Below are positions 46,700 through 59,017 of a stretch of 64,000 nucleotides of DNA, piece by piece; within the stretch, counting starts at the first letter, position 1; each line of letters opens with the position of its first letter. The notes under the pieces are model-generated. The model saw nothing but the letters and a program-made list of their open reading frames with translations, ran no database searches and was not told the DNA's origin. The stretch lies in the NCBI RefSeq assembly GCF_032854445.1, contig NC_088295.1:66323249-66387248 (forward strand), in the 5' to 3' direction. The translations under genes were made by a program, and so were the position numbers. The stretch comes from Liolophura sinensis (Eukaryota > Mollusca > Polyplacophora > Chitonida > Chitonidae).

Positions 46700-47950
46700 A
46701 GGTGGTCATAAATTATTTCCTCAGAGCACCTAAATGAAAAAAGACAGCTGAGTATATAAACGCTTATTAAGATACAAGGACGACGGAAATATTGTTTCTA
46801 ACTGACTTTGCTTCTTTGAAAATCAAATGAAACTATAAACTGTCATCATCATATGAGAAAATATCAATGTATATTTAATTTCCGATAAAGAAATAACCAT
46901 CTCAAGACAAGGTAAAATATTGAGAGTGAGTCTCAAGTTTATTATTTCAGAGTGGGAAATTCCCTAAACTTTCTGTATCCTATTTTCATTTTCCCGTAAT
47001 ATTTGTGATCGGTCCAAGGTGGTGAATCTAGACACATAATGTACAATCAGCACTATGCACTGGACGGCCGAAGAGTGCAGAAATTGTGCTAATAGAGGAA
47101 GATCTAATCGAAGACATACCAAGCTTAATAATGATCTGCACGCCTTGTCATGTTTTGACATTCACTCAGAACATATACATTTGACCACCGATCATGCCAT
47201 TCGGATATATCGTGTGTTCTTCGCTATTAAACATCTAGGGTGGCTGAACGTTTATGATTTAAATTTGTTCGGAAGAATTGTCAAGAAACATCGGCTTCAG
47301 TGATTAAGTGCACCATATTCTGCTCAACTGCATTTAGGACATTTTTTACGTGGCAATCATCATAGTGCCTTTTATGGAATGTACTTTAGAGTTCCCATAT
47401 AATTTTGTCAAATTCTGTGATCTATTTGTACGGAAAGTTCCTTTTAACATGTCTCTCTCTCAGGATCTGTGGCGCAAACAGCTGCCTGATTTTAAAGCTA
47501 TTCCAGTCGACATCAATCCATGAAGTCGAACAAGAGGCCAATTTTAAGAACAGTGATGAATACCAGGTATAATATCTCTCAACATAACGAGAGTAAATTG
47601 GGCTCTGCAAATGCTCAGTATAAAAAGTGGGGACATATTTCCGGACACAAACAACAGTCCTTTTTTAAAGCAAAAGGTGAATGACCGCTAGATCAACAAA
47701 AACCCTTGTTCGAATAGCAGAAGGGCAAAAATGATTTCGGACTAAAACCTCACAAATTCCTGATGATAATAGTGTGTTCCCATCGTTAACGTGGTACGAT
47801 GTAAGGCTTATTTATTTAACCTTATAGTGGCCATGGAGAAGTTCAGAACAGATAAGTGTTGACAGAACACCATGTGGGAAAAGCGTATATTTATATCGAT
47901 AGGAAAAACATAGGAAACCTTCTCAAATATCTGCATCGTTGTATTCTCAC
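46700..47950 (+). repeat. Tandem-family unit 3 (about 1.2 kb)
   Basis: Second long unit of the same family. Shared order with unit 2 is conserved from the 'tcagagcacc' block through 'tgttgacagaacaccatg' at about 47,860. The 82-codon frame at 47,055-47,303 is not conserved in the sister units and is not considered coding. Confidence 0.6.
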
Positions 47951-48179
47951 TGCAGTTCGTTCTCATCAGGGATGTGTATCGATAAACTGAGAGTAGATTA
48001 AAAATATCTGCACAGAATATTCCCAGAAATTGTCAGATTAATTTTATTTCGGTTTTTTTTTTACTTAAAGGTTCTCCGTGGTTTGGTACTTAGTATATTC
48101 TCTGTGCGCCCTACCGCATTTAGAGATTTATATTAAAAAGAAAAACCCAGTATGAGGGGGACATAAACATCAATATGTT

Positions 48180-48530
48180 GGCTGTAACATTGCTTCTTGC
48201 CATCTCAAAATAGCGTTTGTACGAGCACTGATTCAAGGAACAGCTTCAACTGACAAGATTAAAGACTCTTCCTAAAGCTGACTGAATCCAATGGAGCCTG
48301 GCAAATAAAGCACATCAAGGATGTGAATCCACAGTGGAAATCATCATCTGAGCTCCATGTTCAGCCTGAGGAGTTCATCACAGGCTGTCAGCAGTTAATG
48401 TCACATCAGGGGAACGCTGGCGACACAACGACACCAACACACGTCGATTAGAGCCGGCACAAGTCATCCATCAAACGTTAGGGAAGGTTCGGCCCATAAA
48501 GGTCGCTATCGTCACTAAGTTGTCAAAACG
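48180..48530 (+). repeat. Tandem duplication alpha, copy 2
   Basis: Partner of 45,010-45,420; see that entry. Identity is high around 48,345-48,490. Confidence 0.8.
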
Positions 48531-48815
48531 TACCATCCCCAAATGGGACTGATGGGAAGAAATCATATCTTGTTACCCATGGAAGCCGAATAAGGTCAAC
48601 ATCGTACCATTGCCGAAGTGATGATATAAAACGATGGCACGAAATTATGACACCATGGCACGAAGCGTTGACACAATGAACGTGGTGCATTATGGTACAT
48701 ACATTCATTTCATTTGTTCCGCCCCGTTATTTACACGCTTATGGATAAACGCTCGTGATACCGGTAGGTCAAAGCCATTTAGGCCACGAAAATATATATT
48801 TATAACACTTATCGA

Positions 48816-48897
48816 TTTATTTGATTGGTGTTTTACTCCGTACCCAAGAATGTTTCGGTTATAGGACGGTGGCCAGCATTATTGTAGGAGGAAACCT
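48816..48897 (-). repeat. Mollusc SINE, 5'-truncated
   Basis: 'ttgattggtgttttactccg', 'tacccaagaatgtttcggtt' and 'ggtggccagcattattgtag'. The head is absent. It is flanked on both sides by GGCACGA-rich repeats (48,632-48,672 and 49,018-49,095). Confidence 0.82.
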
Positions 48898-49017
48898 ACC
48901 GTTATTTATAATATAGCCAACTTGCAAATTCTGGACAGGTATCGGAAGCGGACGCACACCATTATGACCACAATGCACTGCTCTGGTCACATGAGTATTC
49001 TTGGGAGGGTTTTGACA

Positions 49018-49095
49018 CGGAGCGATGGCACGAACTCGTGTCATCGTGCCCGTCACTGCTTCGTGCCATCGTGCCTTCGTTCCATCGCTTCTTAT
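49018..49095. repeat. GATGGCACGAA palindromic cluster
   Basis: A run of 'gcgatggcacgaa', 'tcatcgtgcc', 'cttcgtgccatcg' and 'ttccatcgctt' motifs in alternating orientation, able to fold into a hairpin with arms of at least 12 bp. A related pair of motifs lies at 48,632-48,672. Confidence 0.7.
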
Positions 49096-49539
49096 CTTCG
49101 TCAGCGACTGGCGATGGAAACATAGTACGATAGTACGATGATGGCTTTGTCGGGCTTTCATAGTTATCTTCTTATCCGACAAAAGCAATCGAAGGAATGA
49201 CACGACACAAGAAGATATTGGAAAGGTTTGCCACTTTTGTGCCGAAACAATTTTCCACTTCCATCATATTACTGCGGGGAAGAAAGTACTTAAACATCGC
49301 AAGTTATCCGTTTATCGCATGTAATTCAATAGCCTTTTCAGCTCATTTTTAAAGACAAAAATGTTAAGTATATGGTGCCGTTAAGTAAGTTGCTGTGTCA
49401 GAGCGAATAAACAAATAATTAGGAATACCGTAAAAGTATACTTTCTTGTAATTACCAACATTTGAATGTGGTTGATTCTGAACATCCGAGACGTTGAACG
49501 TCTCTTGTGCCTGTTTTATTTACCACAAGTTTGGTATGT

Positions 49540-49800
49540 CCATTAACCGGGCAAGGTGTATATGTAGAACCGACGCCCGTTGAACAAATTCAGCATTGTA
49601 CATTGGAGGGTCAATGACCTCAGACTTATTCCAAAATAAGAACAATAACGAAAGGCATTACGGCGGACCAGTTTATTTCAGACATACCCAACTTAATGAT
49701 GTGCCTGTGATATTTTCGCGTTCACTGTTGAATATGCACCTGTGTTAACCGGTCACTCGTGACCTTTCGGAGTTGGTTAGTATAGCACGAGGTAAAGCTG
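49540..49800 (+). repeat. Tandem-family unit fragment 4
   Basis: Matches 45,850-46,010: 'attcagcattgtacattgg', 'ccaaaataagaacaataac', 'acttaatgatgtgcctgtga' and 'ttaaccggtcact'. Confidence 0.55.
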
Positions 49801-49809
49801 TTGAATTCA

Positions 49810-51080
49810 ATTTAAAGTTCACTGCCATTGTGACAAAAACTTTAGCAAAAATTCTCTTTTTATTTTTTACATAGGGGAAACGTTGTGAATGGTCTCTGAA
49901 AAAAGCGAAACTATTTTTGTCGAGCCTGTTCGGTCAGAATGACATATGGACAACAACGAACGTGGCGAATCGTTTAGGCCTTCATTCTGCCTACGGGTTA
50001 AGAATATTCCACTACTTGAAGGCATCTAAAGAGTTCAAGCGATCCGACATACCGTCATACATGTGAGCACGTAGTACGCCATCTGTATACAGATTACCGG
50101 CGGTCAGCTGAGGTTCGCCGGCATCTTGGCTTATGTCAGACGATATGTTATCGTTCTATAGACACAGGGACTATCTTGCTTGTTAAAATACCAGAAATGT
50201 AATGATGGGTAACATGTACATCTGTAAGGGTACACATACAAGATGCCCTCTTCACGTTACAAACAGATACTGTCCGGAGAACGTAATACCTACAGCGGTA
50301 GTTCCAATGGTAGTTACGTGTACATGTGACGCTTAGAGGGTTTCGTGCAAGTGGGCCTTGGGTATAAGCTTATATCTCCACTGTGAAAGAAACGTCTAGT
50401 TAATATACAAGTGGAAAATACTGATTTAATGATAAAGTAGAATTCTAAAATTCCTCACACCCATTTTTCGAGGGAAATGGTCATGAAACATTTTTTTGCA
50501 AATCGATCGCTGAAGCAGTTTGATTCATATATTCTTTAGTGATTGTAACCATACGCTCTACATCTTCAGCAATATGGCTTCGTATCATCCCTCCATTCCC
50601 GAGCAACGGTTTACAAACGAGTGTTCCCCAAAAAGTACGACCGTCGTAACTGAGCATACAACACAAAAATAAATCTAATAAGGACTTAAGCATTCTGTTT
50701 AAGTATACATGTACGTTGACCTTAGTAACGACGGGAAAAAATTTCACATAGTTTCTATAACCATATAAGTAACAGATTATAAAAATCCTATGTGTGCCAC
50801 GTTGAAGAAATACGAGGTAACAAAATATTGATAATTGTTGTGATGTAGGCTGTTTTATTTGTATTGCAGGTTTTAATACTGAAGCAGTGCTTTGAAAGGG
50901 TGATGACTGTAGCTAAAGACGTAAGTCCAAAGCAGCATAAAATGTGTGCGGGGACCTAATCCTATGAAGCTGTAAAATAAAAGCGTTAGAAATCAATGCA
51001 ATATAGCTTCTATGTTCTTGTTTCTTTGAACTTGTCGCCAATCACTCACGATCGTCAACAAAATTGTCTCACGCCAGTGA
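49810..51080. other. Unassigned non-coding stretch
   Basis: An 88-codon minus-strand frame at 50,481-50,747 has no recognised domain. Nothing else is supported. Confidence 0.3.
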
Positions 51081-51089
51081 CACTTAACC

Positions 51090-51390
51090 CCACGAGCTCA
51101 ACACATCGATATGTTGGATGTTCACGTTATTGTCAAGAGAACGCATAATATAAAACTTCATTAACTTGTTTTCGAGGCCAAATTTCACTGCCTCAGGTGA
51201 CGTCATAATTATTCAAAACCACTGTTGCAAGTGGCCATTCCTGATCCAATCAATGGTATTGCAAATCAAAGCCCTACTTCCACTTTCGTTTCACAATTTT
51301 CGATTTACCATTTTCATTTCTCCAAATGTAATTCTGTGTATTTTCCAGGAGCCAGTCGGCCATTTCTGTTGTACAGGTGCATGTTTAGTG
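51090..51390 (+). repeat. Diverged third copy of the 61/62-kb repeat
   Basis: 'cttgttttcgaggccaaatt' and 'gtgacgtcataattattcaa' resemble 'cctgtcttcgagataaatac' and 'gtgatgtaataattatccca' at 62,662-62,715. Similarity is moderate and covers only part of the unit. Confidence 0.4.
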
Positions 51391-51644
51391 TGATAATGGG
51401 ATATGTCTTAATTTTCGGTAGATATAAGCTTTATTAATGAAAGTTGGAAATTCTTGGTGAGCGTGACGATGCCAGGTGCCCCTCCCAAACTGATCCAAAT
51501 TTTTACGGTCAACCTAAGTCAAGATTTTCATGGCTGCATTCCTACAAGAAAGGCGCAAATCCTCAATGAAAAGTGCTATTTAAATCTTGCAATTTAAATG
51601 TGATATGCTATCAGTTAACCTTTAAAGGGCCATCGCAAACTGCA

Positions 51645-51850
51645 GGCAAGAATATTTCACTCATACGACTTTGGCCAGCATTATGGTGGGAAGAAACCGG
51701 GAGAAACCTAAGACCATCAGTAGGTTGCTGGCAGACTTTCCCTCGTGCGACCGGGGAGGAAGTTAGCAATAGCTGGAGTTAAACTCTAAGCGACCGCATT
51801 GGTGAGAGGCTCCTGAGTCATTGCGTCTCGCTGGCACGCTAACCTTTCGG
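51645..51850 (-). repeat. Mollusc SINE including decayed tRNA head
   Basis: Read right to left: a head remnant 'gaaaggttagcgtgccagcg', 'gcaatgactcaggagcctct', a decayed B-box region (gtttaactcc at 51,777-51,786), then the body and 'ccaccataatgctggcc'. The last roughly 35 bp of the 3' end is missing. It is one of three copies with an identifiable head. Confidence 0.82.
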
Positions 51851-51854
51851 CAAC

Positions 51855-54800
51855 GAAAAACCCTCAGAAATGAGGAATAGGCTACACAGCTTAGGCTCAA
51901 ATTATTTTACACGCGAAAGGTTGTCCATTATTACTCACTAACATTTTAAAACATCAAGGAAGAATCTGCAATTTTCTTTTAAAAAGTGAAAGTACTATTG
52001 TCCTCTTTGAGGCAAGTCTGTTGATTAGGTTTGTCCACAGAGTATTTTTTGAATTATATGGAAAATGGGATCTGAAGCACTATATCAAACAAAGTTGAAT
52101 ATCGAGGTCTGAGCGTTTGCTGTAGTGATGTTTATCTAGAAAATGGACTGAAACCACAGTTCATCATACTGATTCAGGGTGTCTTTATTCTGATACAAAA
52201 TCAAATCTCGGCACAAGTTCTTCATGTTCAGTGTTTTGAAATAACCGTTGACATTTTGCCGATGGCAAATCAATCGAAACCATTGTCATGTATGAAGTAA
52301 AGAGGACGGCGTTAGACTTTGTGTCCCTGACATATCAATCTCCCCTGTTGATTAAGCCCATGATAACCGGTTCTTCATAGCGTGCCTCTTACAGAGGAGC
52401 CAGTAGAAAGAGATTGGTGCACCCATTATAGGTAGCCTAAAGATTGACGTATGGACAAGCTATCATCTCGTCCGACTAACCGAAGGGGCCCAGCATGGGA
52501 GGTCCGTGCACGCAATGATCGCTGTGATCTAACTCCGTAAATAGTCATCAGCAGGCCTATCTTTTCACCCAGGTCATCCGACGACGGCGATAACAGCGTG
52601 AAAGCTGATGTGATGTGAGATAACATGTGTATAAAACGACGCTGATAACAGCATCGGAGATTCAGGCTGTAACAAAATGTGACCTTTGCCAAATTTTCTT
52701 TGTGTTCGCGTGTCAGTGCGCGTGGAAGCCAATAGCGTCTGTGGTCTCACACCCAGGATAAGCCTACGGTCTACCCAGCGAGTATACGAATGGACACTAT
52801 CGGCATCCATATTTTATTTCAAATGAACTTGTAGTCTCGAAGAACCAAATTCTGCACCATCTTGGCACAGTAGCAATTTGTGGCTACTTCATATAACTTC
52901 TTGTATTAGACTGGTGTAACGCTAAACTTGCGGAATTAATACACGTGAATTAACACAGCATAAGATAAGACAGAAACACTTTGTTAGCCAACGTTTCATT
53001 AAAAAGCATTATCGTTACCGGTATTTGAGGTTACAATTGGAGATGAATTAGTTCTGGATTTTGATCGTCTGACTGTGGTATTCGTGCTGGTAAATTTTGT
53101 TTCCAGAAACTCTTATTGTATGGATGGTTAAGTTAAGGTACATATTATGTAATAAAAAAACTCTCAGTGTACAAATGTGCATGTACGTGTTGTTGTGTCC
53201 AGAATTCCGTGAAGTATAGTTATGAAAGGAATCCGGCCCGTGTTAATATATGCTCAAGTATATCCGAACTAGTCCAATACAAATTCTCAGGAAAATCATT
53301 TAGGATGAGTTCGAAGTAAACAGCTCTGACAGTAGCAGCAGTTTGCTTTAACTGCGTTCTCCAGACGAAGATGGGGTGGTCTGGGATTGATGATTTATTT
53401 ATTTCACGTCAAAGTTTTTTGCCTGGAACAAGACGGCTGCATATCAATTGTGATTAAGATTCCGCAGATGGTTTACCGGTTGTTCAAAGGCCGTCTGGAG
53501 ACGCGGTTGGGGACTTAAATGGGTTAGCAAATCTTACAGTAAATGGACTAATGTGGAAGTTACCACTCAGGGAGAGGACAAGAAAACTACTCTGCAAAGC
53601 TTGATTGTCACACACAAACCCAGGGAGACGGTAACCGATATGCAGTTCCAAGAATCCCGACTTGAATATGTAAATGTTAACTCTCCGGGGAGTAATGTCA
53701 AGAGATAGTTCAGATCTATTCACGCTATAAAACATTGCTATCAAAAATGTGCATACACAATAAATCACCATGCATTCTTTTAAATCAGAAAACTAAAAAA
53801 AAACAGTGTGTGACTAATTTCATTACACGTCCACATGATTTAACTGGTTAATAACTGGAATTAGACTGATATTGGTTGATTTCGAATGGCGGTACTTTTA
53901 TTTAGGAACTTGCGAGACATTTTTCTTTAGTTACGAATAGCCGCTGTTATCAATACCTCCCTTGTTAAGCAGAACTCAAATTGGGGCAGACAATTATTTC
54001 CCCTGTCAGTGAAAGGCGTTTTATCTCTTTTTGTGTAGGTTTCAGTTTATGTCAGGTTTAACGTTTTCACCAAACTCTCTCAAACAGCTAGCCTTTTGCG
54101 TGAAACCTCAGAGAATCTGATGATTCACTGCGGGGCGCAAACGCCTAGATCCGCTGGAGATGTGTATTCATACCAGATACAAATATGCGCCCTTCCAAAC
54201 AGTCGGTATTGTTTAAGTGACGAAATCAGGCCTGATACTGCCATAGCCAAGAGTAAGCCGATGTGAAGTGGCCAAAAGTTCAGCCAATAAGGCCCTTCTT
54301 CAAGTCGGTGGACATCATGTTTTGTAAAGTGTAAAAAGTACACATATTATGATGTTCTACTGGCAAAGACTTACTGTTGTTGTATTCAATATCGAATAAA
54401 ACACATTTGCCTTGAAGCACGTGCTGGGCATCTCTTAGCAATACCAAGGTATGAACATCCTTCCCCACTCTCTGTAGAATTTGACCCGACCATTTGATGT
54501 GACGTCATTTCTCAAAATTATCAGTCTAATTGGCAGGCGACAGTGACGCCTCAGTAGCGTTAGTTTCAAATACTAGTAACTACGTTCGACGACATAATTC
54601 TTCCACAATTAAAAACGTCACGCACTAGTAAACTACACTATAAAATAGCGTAGTGTTAGCATAAAATAGTGTAATTTGTAGAAATCACATGAGCAACTAT
54701 CGTGATGATGTATTATAATATGATATAAGTGGATTTAAAATTATACTGGGTGGGTGTTTCCTCTATGTTATTACCACAACAAACGTTGGTTTGAGCTGTA

Positions 54801-54985
54801 ATCTCGTCGAGGTTCGATAAATACCGAGTCTGAGTCAGCAAGAGGGTAGTCACAATTCTGACCAATTAGGTCGCAGGTTTTGCGTCGCTTTGTCGGGAAA
54901 TGTGTCAGATACGTGGCAATGTTCGGAGAAATATAGCACATAAATAAATATATATGGACATTATTATAGTATCCATTTATTTATG
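51855..54985. other. Unassigned non-coding stretch
   Basis: Several 70-95-codon minus-strand frames (52.4-52.8, 53.5-53.8, 54.1-54.5 kb) lack recognisable domains or conserved copies. No RNA gene was recognised. Confidence 0.3.
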
Positions 54986-55012
54986 TATTTATTTGATTGG
55001 TGTTTTACTCAT
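54978..55012 (-). repeat. SINE 3'-terminus remnant
   Basis: An (ATTT)n run and 'gattggtgttttact' match the last 15 bp or so of the mollusc SINE; the sequence beyond is unrelated. Either a severely truncated insertion or a chance match. Confidence 0.4.
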
Positions 55013-55019
55013 TAATATT

Positions 55020-57235
55020 TCTGTGATATGAGCAGATATTGTTATGTAGCGCTACTCAGCTTAATACAGGTGCAGAATGTAATGTTACTCTTGTGTTGTT
55101 TTCTGGTATTTTTTTTGTAACATTTTTTTAATAAAATTAATCAATCACAACTTTTTGTTAGTTCTTGTACCATTCAACGCATCTGTATAAAAACAAAATT
55201 AGCGTTTTGCTCTTATTGTGGGACCTATTGCCTTTATAAGAAAAAAATTTACAATACGTACAGTCCTATTTAAATCACGTTCTACTACTGATGAGTATGC
55301 TTTAGAGGGTAATGTCTTTGTTTGACGAAGAGCACATCAATTTTCACATCAACAAATGATGTAATGTTTCGTGAGATGATTTCGTGAGATTGGCGGGAAG
55401 GATGTAACGAATATCTTAATACAGACGGACATCAGGTTTTTTTATTCTACAGTTAGTGTGTATTATCTGCTTTATTCTTTCAACAAAAGCAAACTGAGGA
55501 TACACAAAATACAGGGTAAACCGGAGATAGTTTCTAGTGTGAAAAGAAATTGTTATTTTTTGGTCGCAAGGTAAAGGCATTAGACAGTGCCTTTTTGATG
55601 TAAGGCAATAAACACAGGGTGTTATTGTCGAGATTTTCACTGAAAACTCGGCTAAGTAGGGAAATTGATTTTGCATATTTGTGTGTTCGTGTTGGGAACG
55701 GATAACAAGCAAGCGCGTACAACACCGTACTTCTTTGTTGTTGACAGTCTGTTGTTTTGGCCGCAATAACAAGGTTTCCTGCTGCAATAGCAGATCGATA
55801 AGGTGACGTGGTCGCTAGGGATAAGCGGTGGATCGATGTCATCTTTGTTTTGATCATAGGCATGTTTTTCTGCGATCACATAGCGACTCGCAAAGAATGA
55901 AATCAATAACTGCTTGCTTGATACTAAGGACACTTACCCTTGGAGCACGTAGTGTTTTCGTCTGACCGACTAAAGAAGAGGTGAAAGAGGTACTTAGCTG
56001 TGATAGGTAAAACAGCAAGGTCTTCGTTAGTCTTTTATCTCATTTTATCTCGTTTTGGTCACAATTCCTTAAGATATGTATACAACAACACAATCAACAT
56101 TGTTAGCATAGATAGCATTTCTGGATAACATAGATTCTAGAATTTGCTGTTTAGTTAAAGAATACAATCCTTCAAGGCAAAAGTATTTTAAAAAAAAAAC
56201 ATCAATGCATTGAAGATGGCTAATCCTGTTATACGATATCGGTTTATGTTTCTCCACTTCTTCATGTTTTTTGAAAAAGATCTTTTCTCCGTCTGTTTTG
56301 GGAATGGATAAAGTAATTAATCAAGCTGTCAATTAGCCAGTCTAATTTGTCATTCTATGTCACAACAACTCTTACAAATAAAAAACCAGCGCCACGTACA
56401 AAGAGCATCACTACCATGTAGTACCATTTTAGCACGATGAAAATGACCTCCAGTTGTGGTTATTCTCGCAACAATTCATTTGAGAAAAATGTCAAGAAGT
56501 AAAATCACACCTGACAAAGGTATACTGCTGTCTTTATGTGATGGACACTTTGATTTGATTTCGATATAGCTCATCATATCTACAGATAAGAACTCTGTTG
56601 AAAAGGTACTAATTTGTCTCAATGGCGTCCATCTCAGAGTATAGCAGAGAAGACGCCATCACAGTCGGTTTAAACGCTCTAAAGCATGCAGTGAGAAGTG
56701 TATCGGAAAAAGTCCATTTTCGATTCTTGACCCTAACTCTATTCAACGTTCACGTCTGATCAAGCTTCGTCATCAACAGGCGCGAGCAGGTGTAGATTTA
56801 GAACTGCACTAAAAGCTTTGTATTAGTAACACATTATTGTAAATGGAATGTCTTTAAATCGGCTAATACTGGTCAAACCTGCCACTTTAGAAGGTTAATC
56901 TTCAGAATAAAGAAATTTTTTAAAGTAACACGTGTCCGTCCTCATTTCTTCTCGCTATTTAAGAGCTCGCGGTACTGTTCATCCTTTAGATAATTCCTTT
57001 TCCCTCGATTTTGGCACGTAATGCATTTTATTATCAACCCACAGCTAAGAGCACCTTTGTGATAATTCTTGGTCTCGAGCAGAGCGTGGATTTTTACCCA
57101 GATTTAACAGTTAATGATACTGTTGGCTCTCTGATCACCACGACACGTGATGTGTTCGACAAACCAGATAGTTATTATTGTGTGCTCTGTAAAGTATTCA
57201 GTTGCCAGCACCTTCACTTAAAACTTCACAGTTCA
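55020..57235. other. Unassigned non-coding stretch
   Basis: Three mutually overlapping minus-strand frames at 55.4-55.9 kb are open, but none looks conserved. A 107-codon plus-strand frame at 57,011-57,334 ends inside the segment B repeat, so it is unlikely to be an intact gene. Confidence 0.3.
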
Positions 57236-57237
57236 GA

Positions 57238-57345
57238 TTCTATGCGTGGAAACAGACATTCGTATATCAGCCGTCAACCAATATGGACGTTCCAGGTCAA
57301 TAATGGCAATGCCAATTCCCAGAACGACGTTTAATATAAACCACG
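57238..57345 (+). repeat. Segment B, copy 3 (partial)
   Basis: 'cattcgtatatcagccgtc', 'ccaatatggacgttccagg' and 'aattcccagaacgacgt' match 16,185 and 23,460. The 3' half of the repeat is missing. Confidence 0.65.
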
Positions 57346-57596
57346 GACTTTCTTTATTTTTTCTTGTTTCCAGATGACTTGCAACTCACAATGTGCAGTT
57401 TACGTTTCAATATGACGTGCAGGTCAGTAACATCAAGGGATGAATCATTTGCATCTAACAATTAACAGTTCGTATAATCTCCTTTCTAGTGTAGTATGTA
57501 GGAAAATTATAAAGCATTTACAGTTAACAGTTCGCAAAAGCCATGCCATATTCCATAAGTGCCATGTCACATTCCACAAGTGATACTTGGTATAAA

Positions 57597-57930
57597 TGAA
57601 TGAATGGATGCTTGGGGTTTAACGTCGTACTTAACAACTTTTTAGTCAGATGACAAAGAGTAGTCATTAGGTGTGTGTACGTATACTGTGTCTAGTTGTG
57701 GCAGGGCGAGTCCATGTTGCCATCGTTCTGCCGCTACTAAAGTATCATGACGAAAACACCAGACATTAAACCCCACTCAGTCACATTATACTGATACCGG
57801 GCCAACCAGTCTTGTTTCCTTGCTCTAACCACTCAGTGATGAGCGCCAACCGAGGCAGCAATAAGTATCATTTGAAAAGTTTTTGGTTTGACCCGATCCG
57901 GGTTAGATCCGGGGTCTCCACTTGGCACAT
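57597..57930 (-). repeat. SINE of a second molluscan family
   Basis: On the plus strand it begins with a (gaat)n run and 'ggggtttaacgtcgtactta', 'acaactttttagtcagatga' (3' end), passes 'gacattaaaccccactcagt' and 'taccgggccaaccagtctt', and ends at 'ctctaaccactcagtgatga', 'gcgccaaccgaggcagc', the tRNA-like head. In sense orientation the head includes an A-box-like TGAGTGGTTAGAGC. Full or near-full length. Confidence 0.75.
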
Positions 57931-58459
57931 ACCACACTCAATACTCACCAACTTGTATACCCAACAGTATAAAGTTCAGAATGCTTTTGCCTCTCTGTGG
58001 CATGTAAGATATTGATTTATCTCATTCGTCTCACAGTCCACCGTTCACATCTTTCTGCTTTCCCTGAGACATATTGGTATAAGACAGACATTTATTAATA
58101 AAGCTGTACGGACACGATGAACGTCCTTGGAACGAAATAAATAAAATCTCTGAAAGAATAATGTGTTCCAAGGTTTCATATCAAATTGTCTCCTAGGGAG
58201 GAAATGATATGTCATATTTTAATCTCCGCACTCAAGAAAATGTGTGCATGTAAACAATATAGGAATCACATAATATATCTGCCGACAGCTTTTGCAATGT
58301 CAATAGAACAACCAAAAAATATATGCGGAATTCATCCAGATGTAATTGTGATTTTTAACCTCGTGACATCCGGCGTGGCAAAAACATGTATGAGTGAGCT
58401 ATCTAGAGACACTTTGTCAAATTGGAACGCGAAGAAAAAAAAAACGGGGAGCTAATCTG

Positions 58460-58790
58460 GCAGACATCATTTGATATTGGCAGCAACGTCTTCCTATTTG
58501 GAACCTGAATCAATGCAAGCAGGATTTTACCACATAGAGAATTTTTTTTATCTGATGGCAGGCAAATTATTTGACAAAAAGAAAATTATGGTTCCAAGCG
58601 TTGCCACAAAGCCGGAAATGCATTCGAAATAAACTGAGTTTTATTTTCTGGGGTGGTAAAACATGTAACGTGAGCGGTGTGCAAATTTTTTGTCTCCTAT
58701 AAAACCCAAGTTTTTTTATTGCCTCAAGCAGTGCTACATGATGTGCAAATTTTCTAGAAAGTCACCAATCAAAGTTTATTATGTTCTTGG
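58460..58790 (+). pseudogene. L1-like LINE reverse-transcriptase fragment
   Basis: A plus-strand frame around 58,540-58,700 reads KRKLWFQALP, then CIRNKLSFIFWGGKTCNVS, before a stop at about 58,692. The pattern 'LxFFQxLP...INxxLxxFIWGGKxxxV' is characteristic of the region just after the reverse-transcriptase domain of L1-type retrotransposon ORF2 proteins. No YADD-type active-site motif or endonuclease was found nearby, and the fragment contains stops and shifts. A later in-phase scrap (FFYCLKQCYMM) may continue it. I infer a short, dead, 5'-truncated LINE remnant. Confidence 0.4.
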
Positions 58791-59017
58791 ATGTCAGCAG
58801 AGAAAACACATATATCCATATTAGTGTTTACGATAACTCACTAAACTGACGGTAAAAAGAAACTTTACAAAGAATTCAAATCAATTTGTTTTGCCAAAGC
58901 AAAACACAGGATGACTGAAGTTTAATATATTGAAAAGACCAATGACTTTAGATATAGAAAGTCTTGAGTAAGAACAGACAAAGCAGTCCTCAAATCATTT
59001 TACAAGTGAATCAACAG

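Noticed and set aside
48859-49203. 114-codon minus-strand open frame
   Set aside because: It overlaps a SINE fragment and the GATGGCACGAA repeat cluster; the encoded residues reflect those repeats.
53886-53940. Third MITE fragment sharing 'cttttatttaggaactt'
   Set aside because: Only a 17-bp AT-rich match with no neighbouring MITE blocks; such a match is not unlikely by chance in this composition.
55416-55933. Three overlapping minus-strand frames of 93-123 codons
   Set aside because: All three frames are open at once, which points to chance lack of stops rather than selection for one protein; no domain was recognised.
57011-57334. 107-codon plus-strand frame
   Set aside because: The last third is the dispersed segment B repeat; the remainder has no recognised domain. 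It could hide an exon, but the evidence is too thin.
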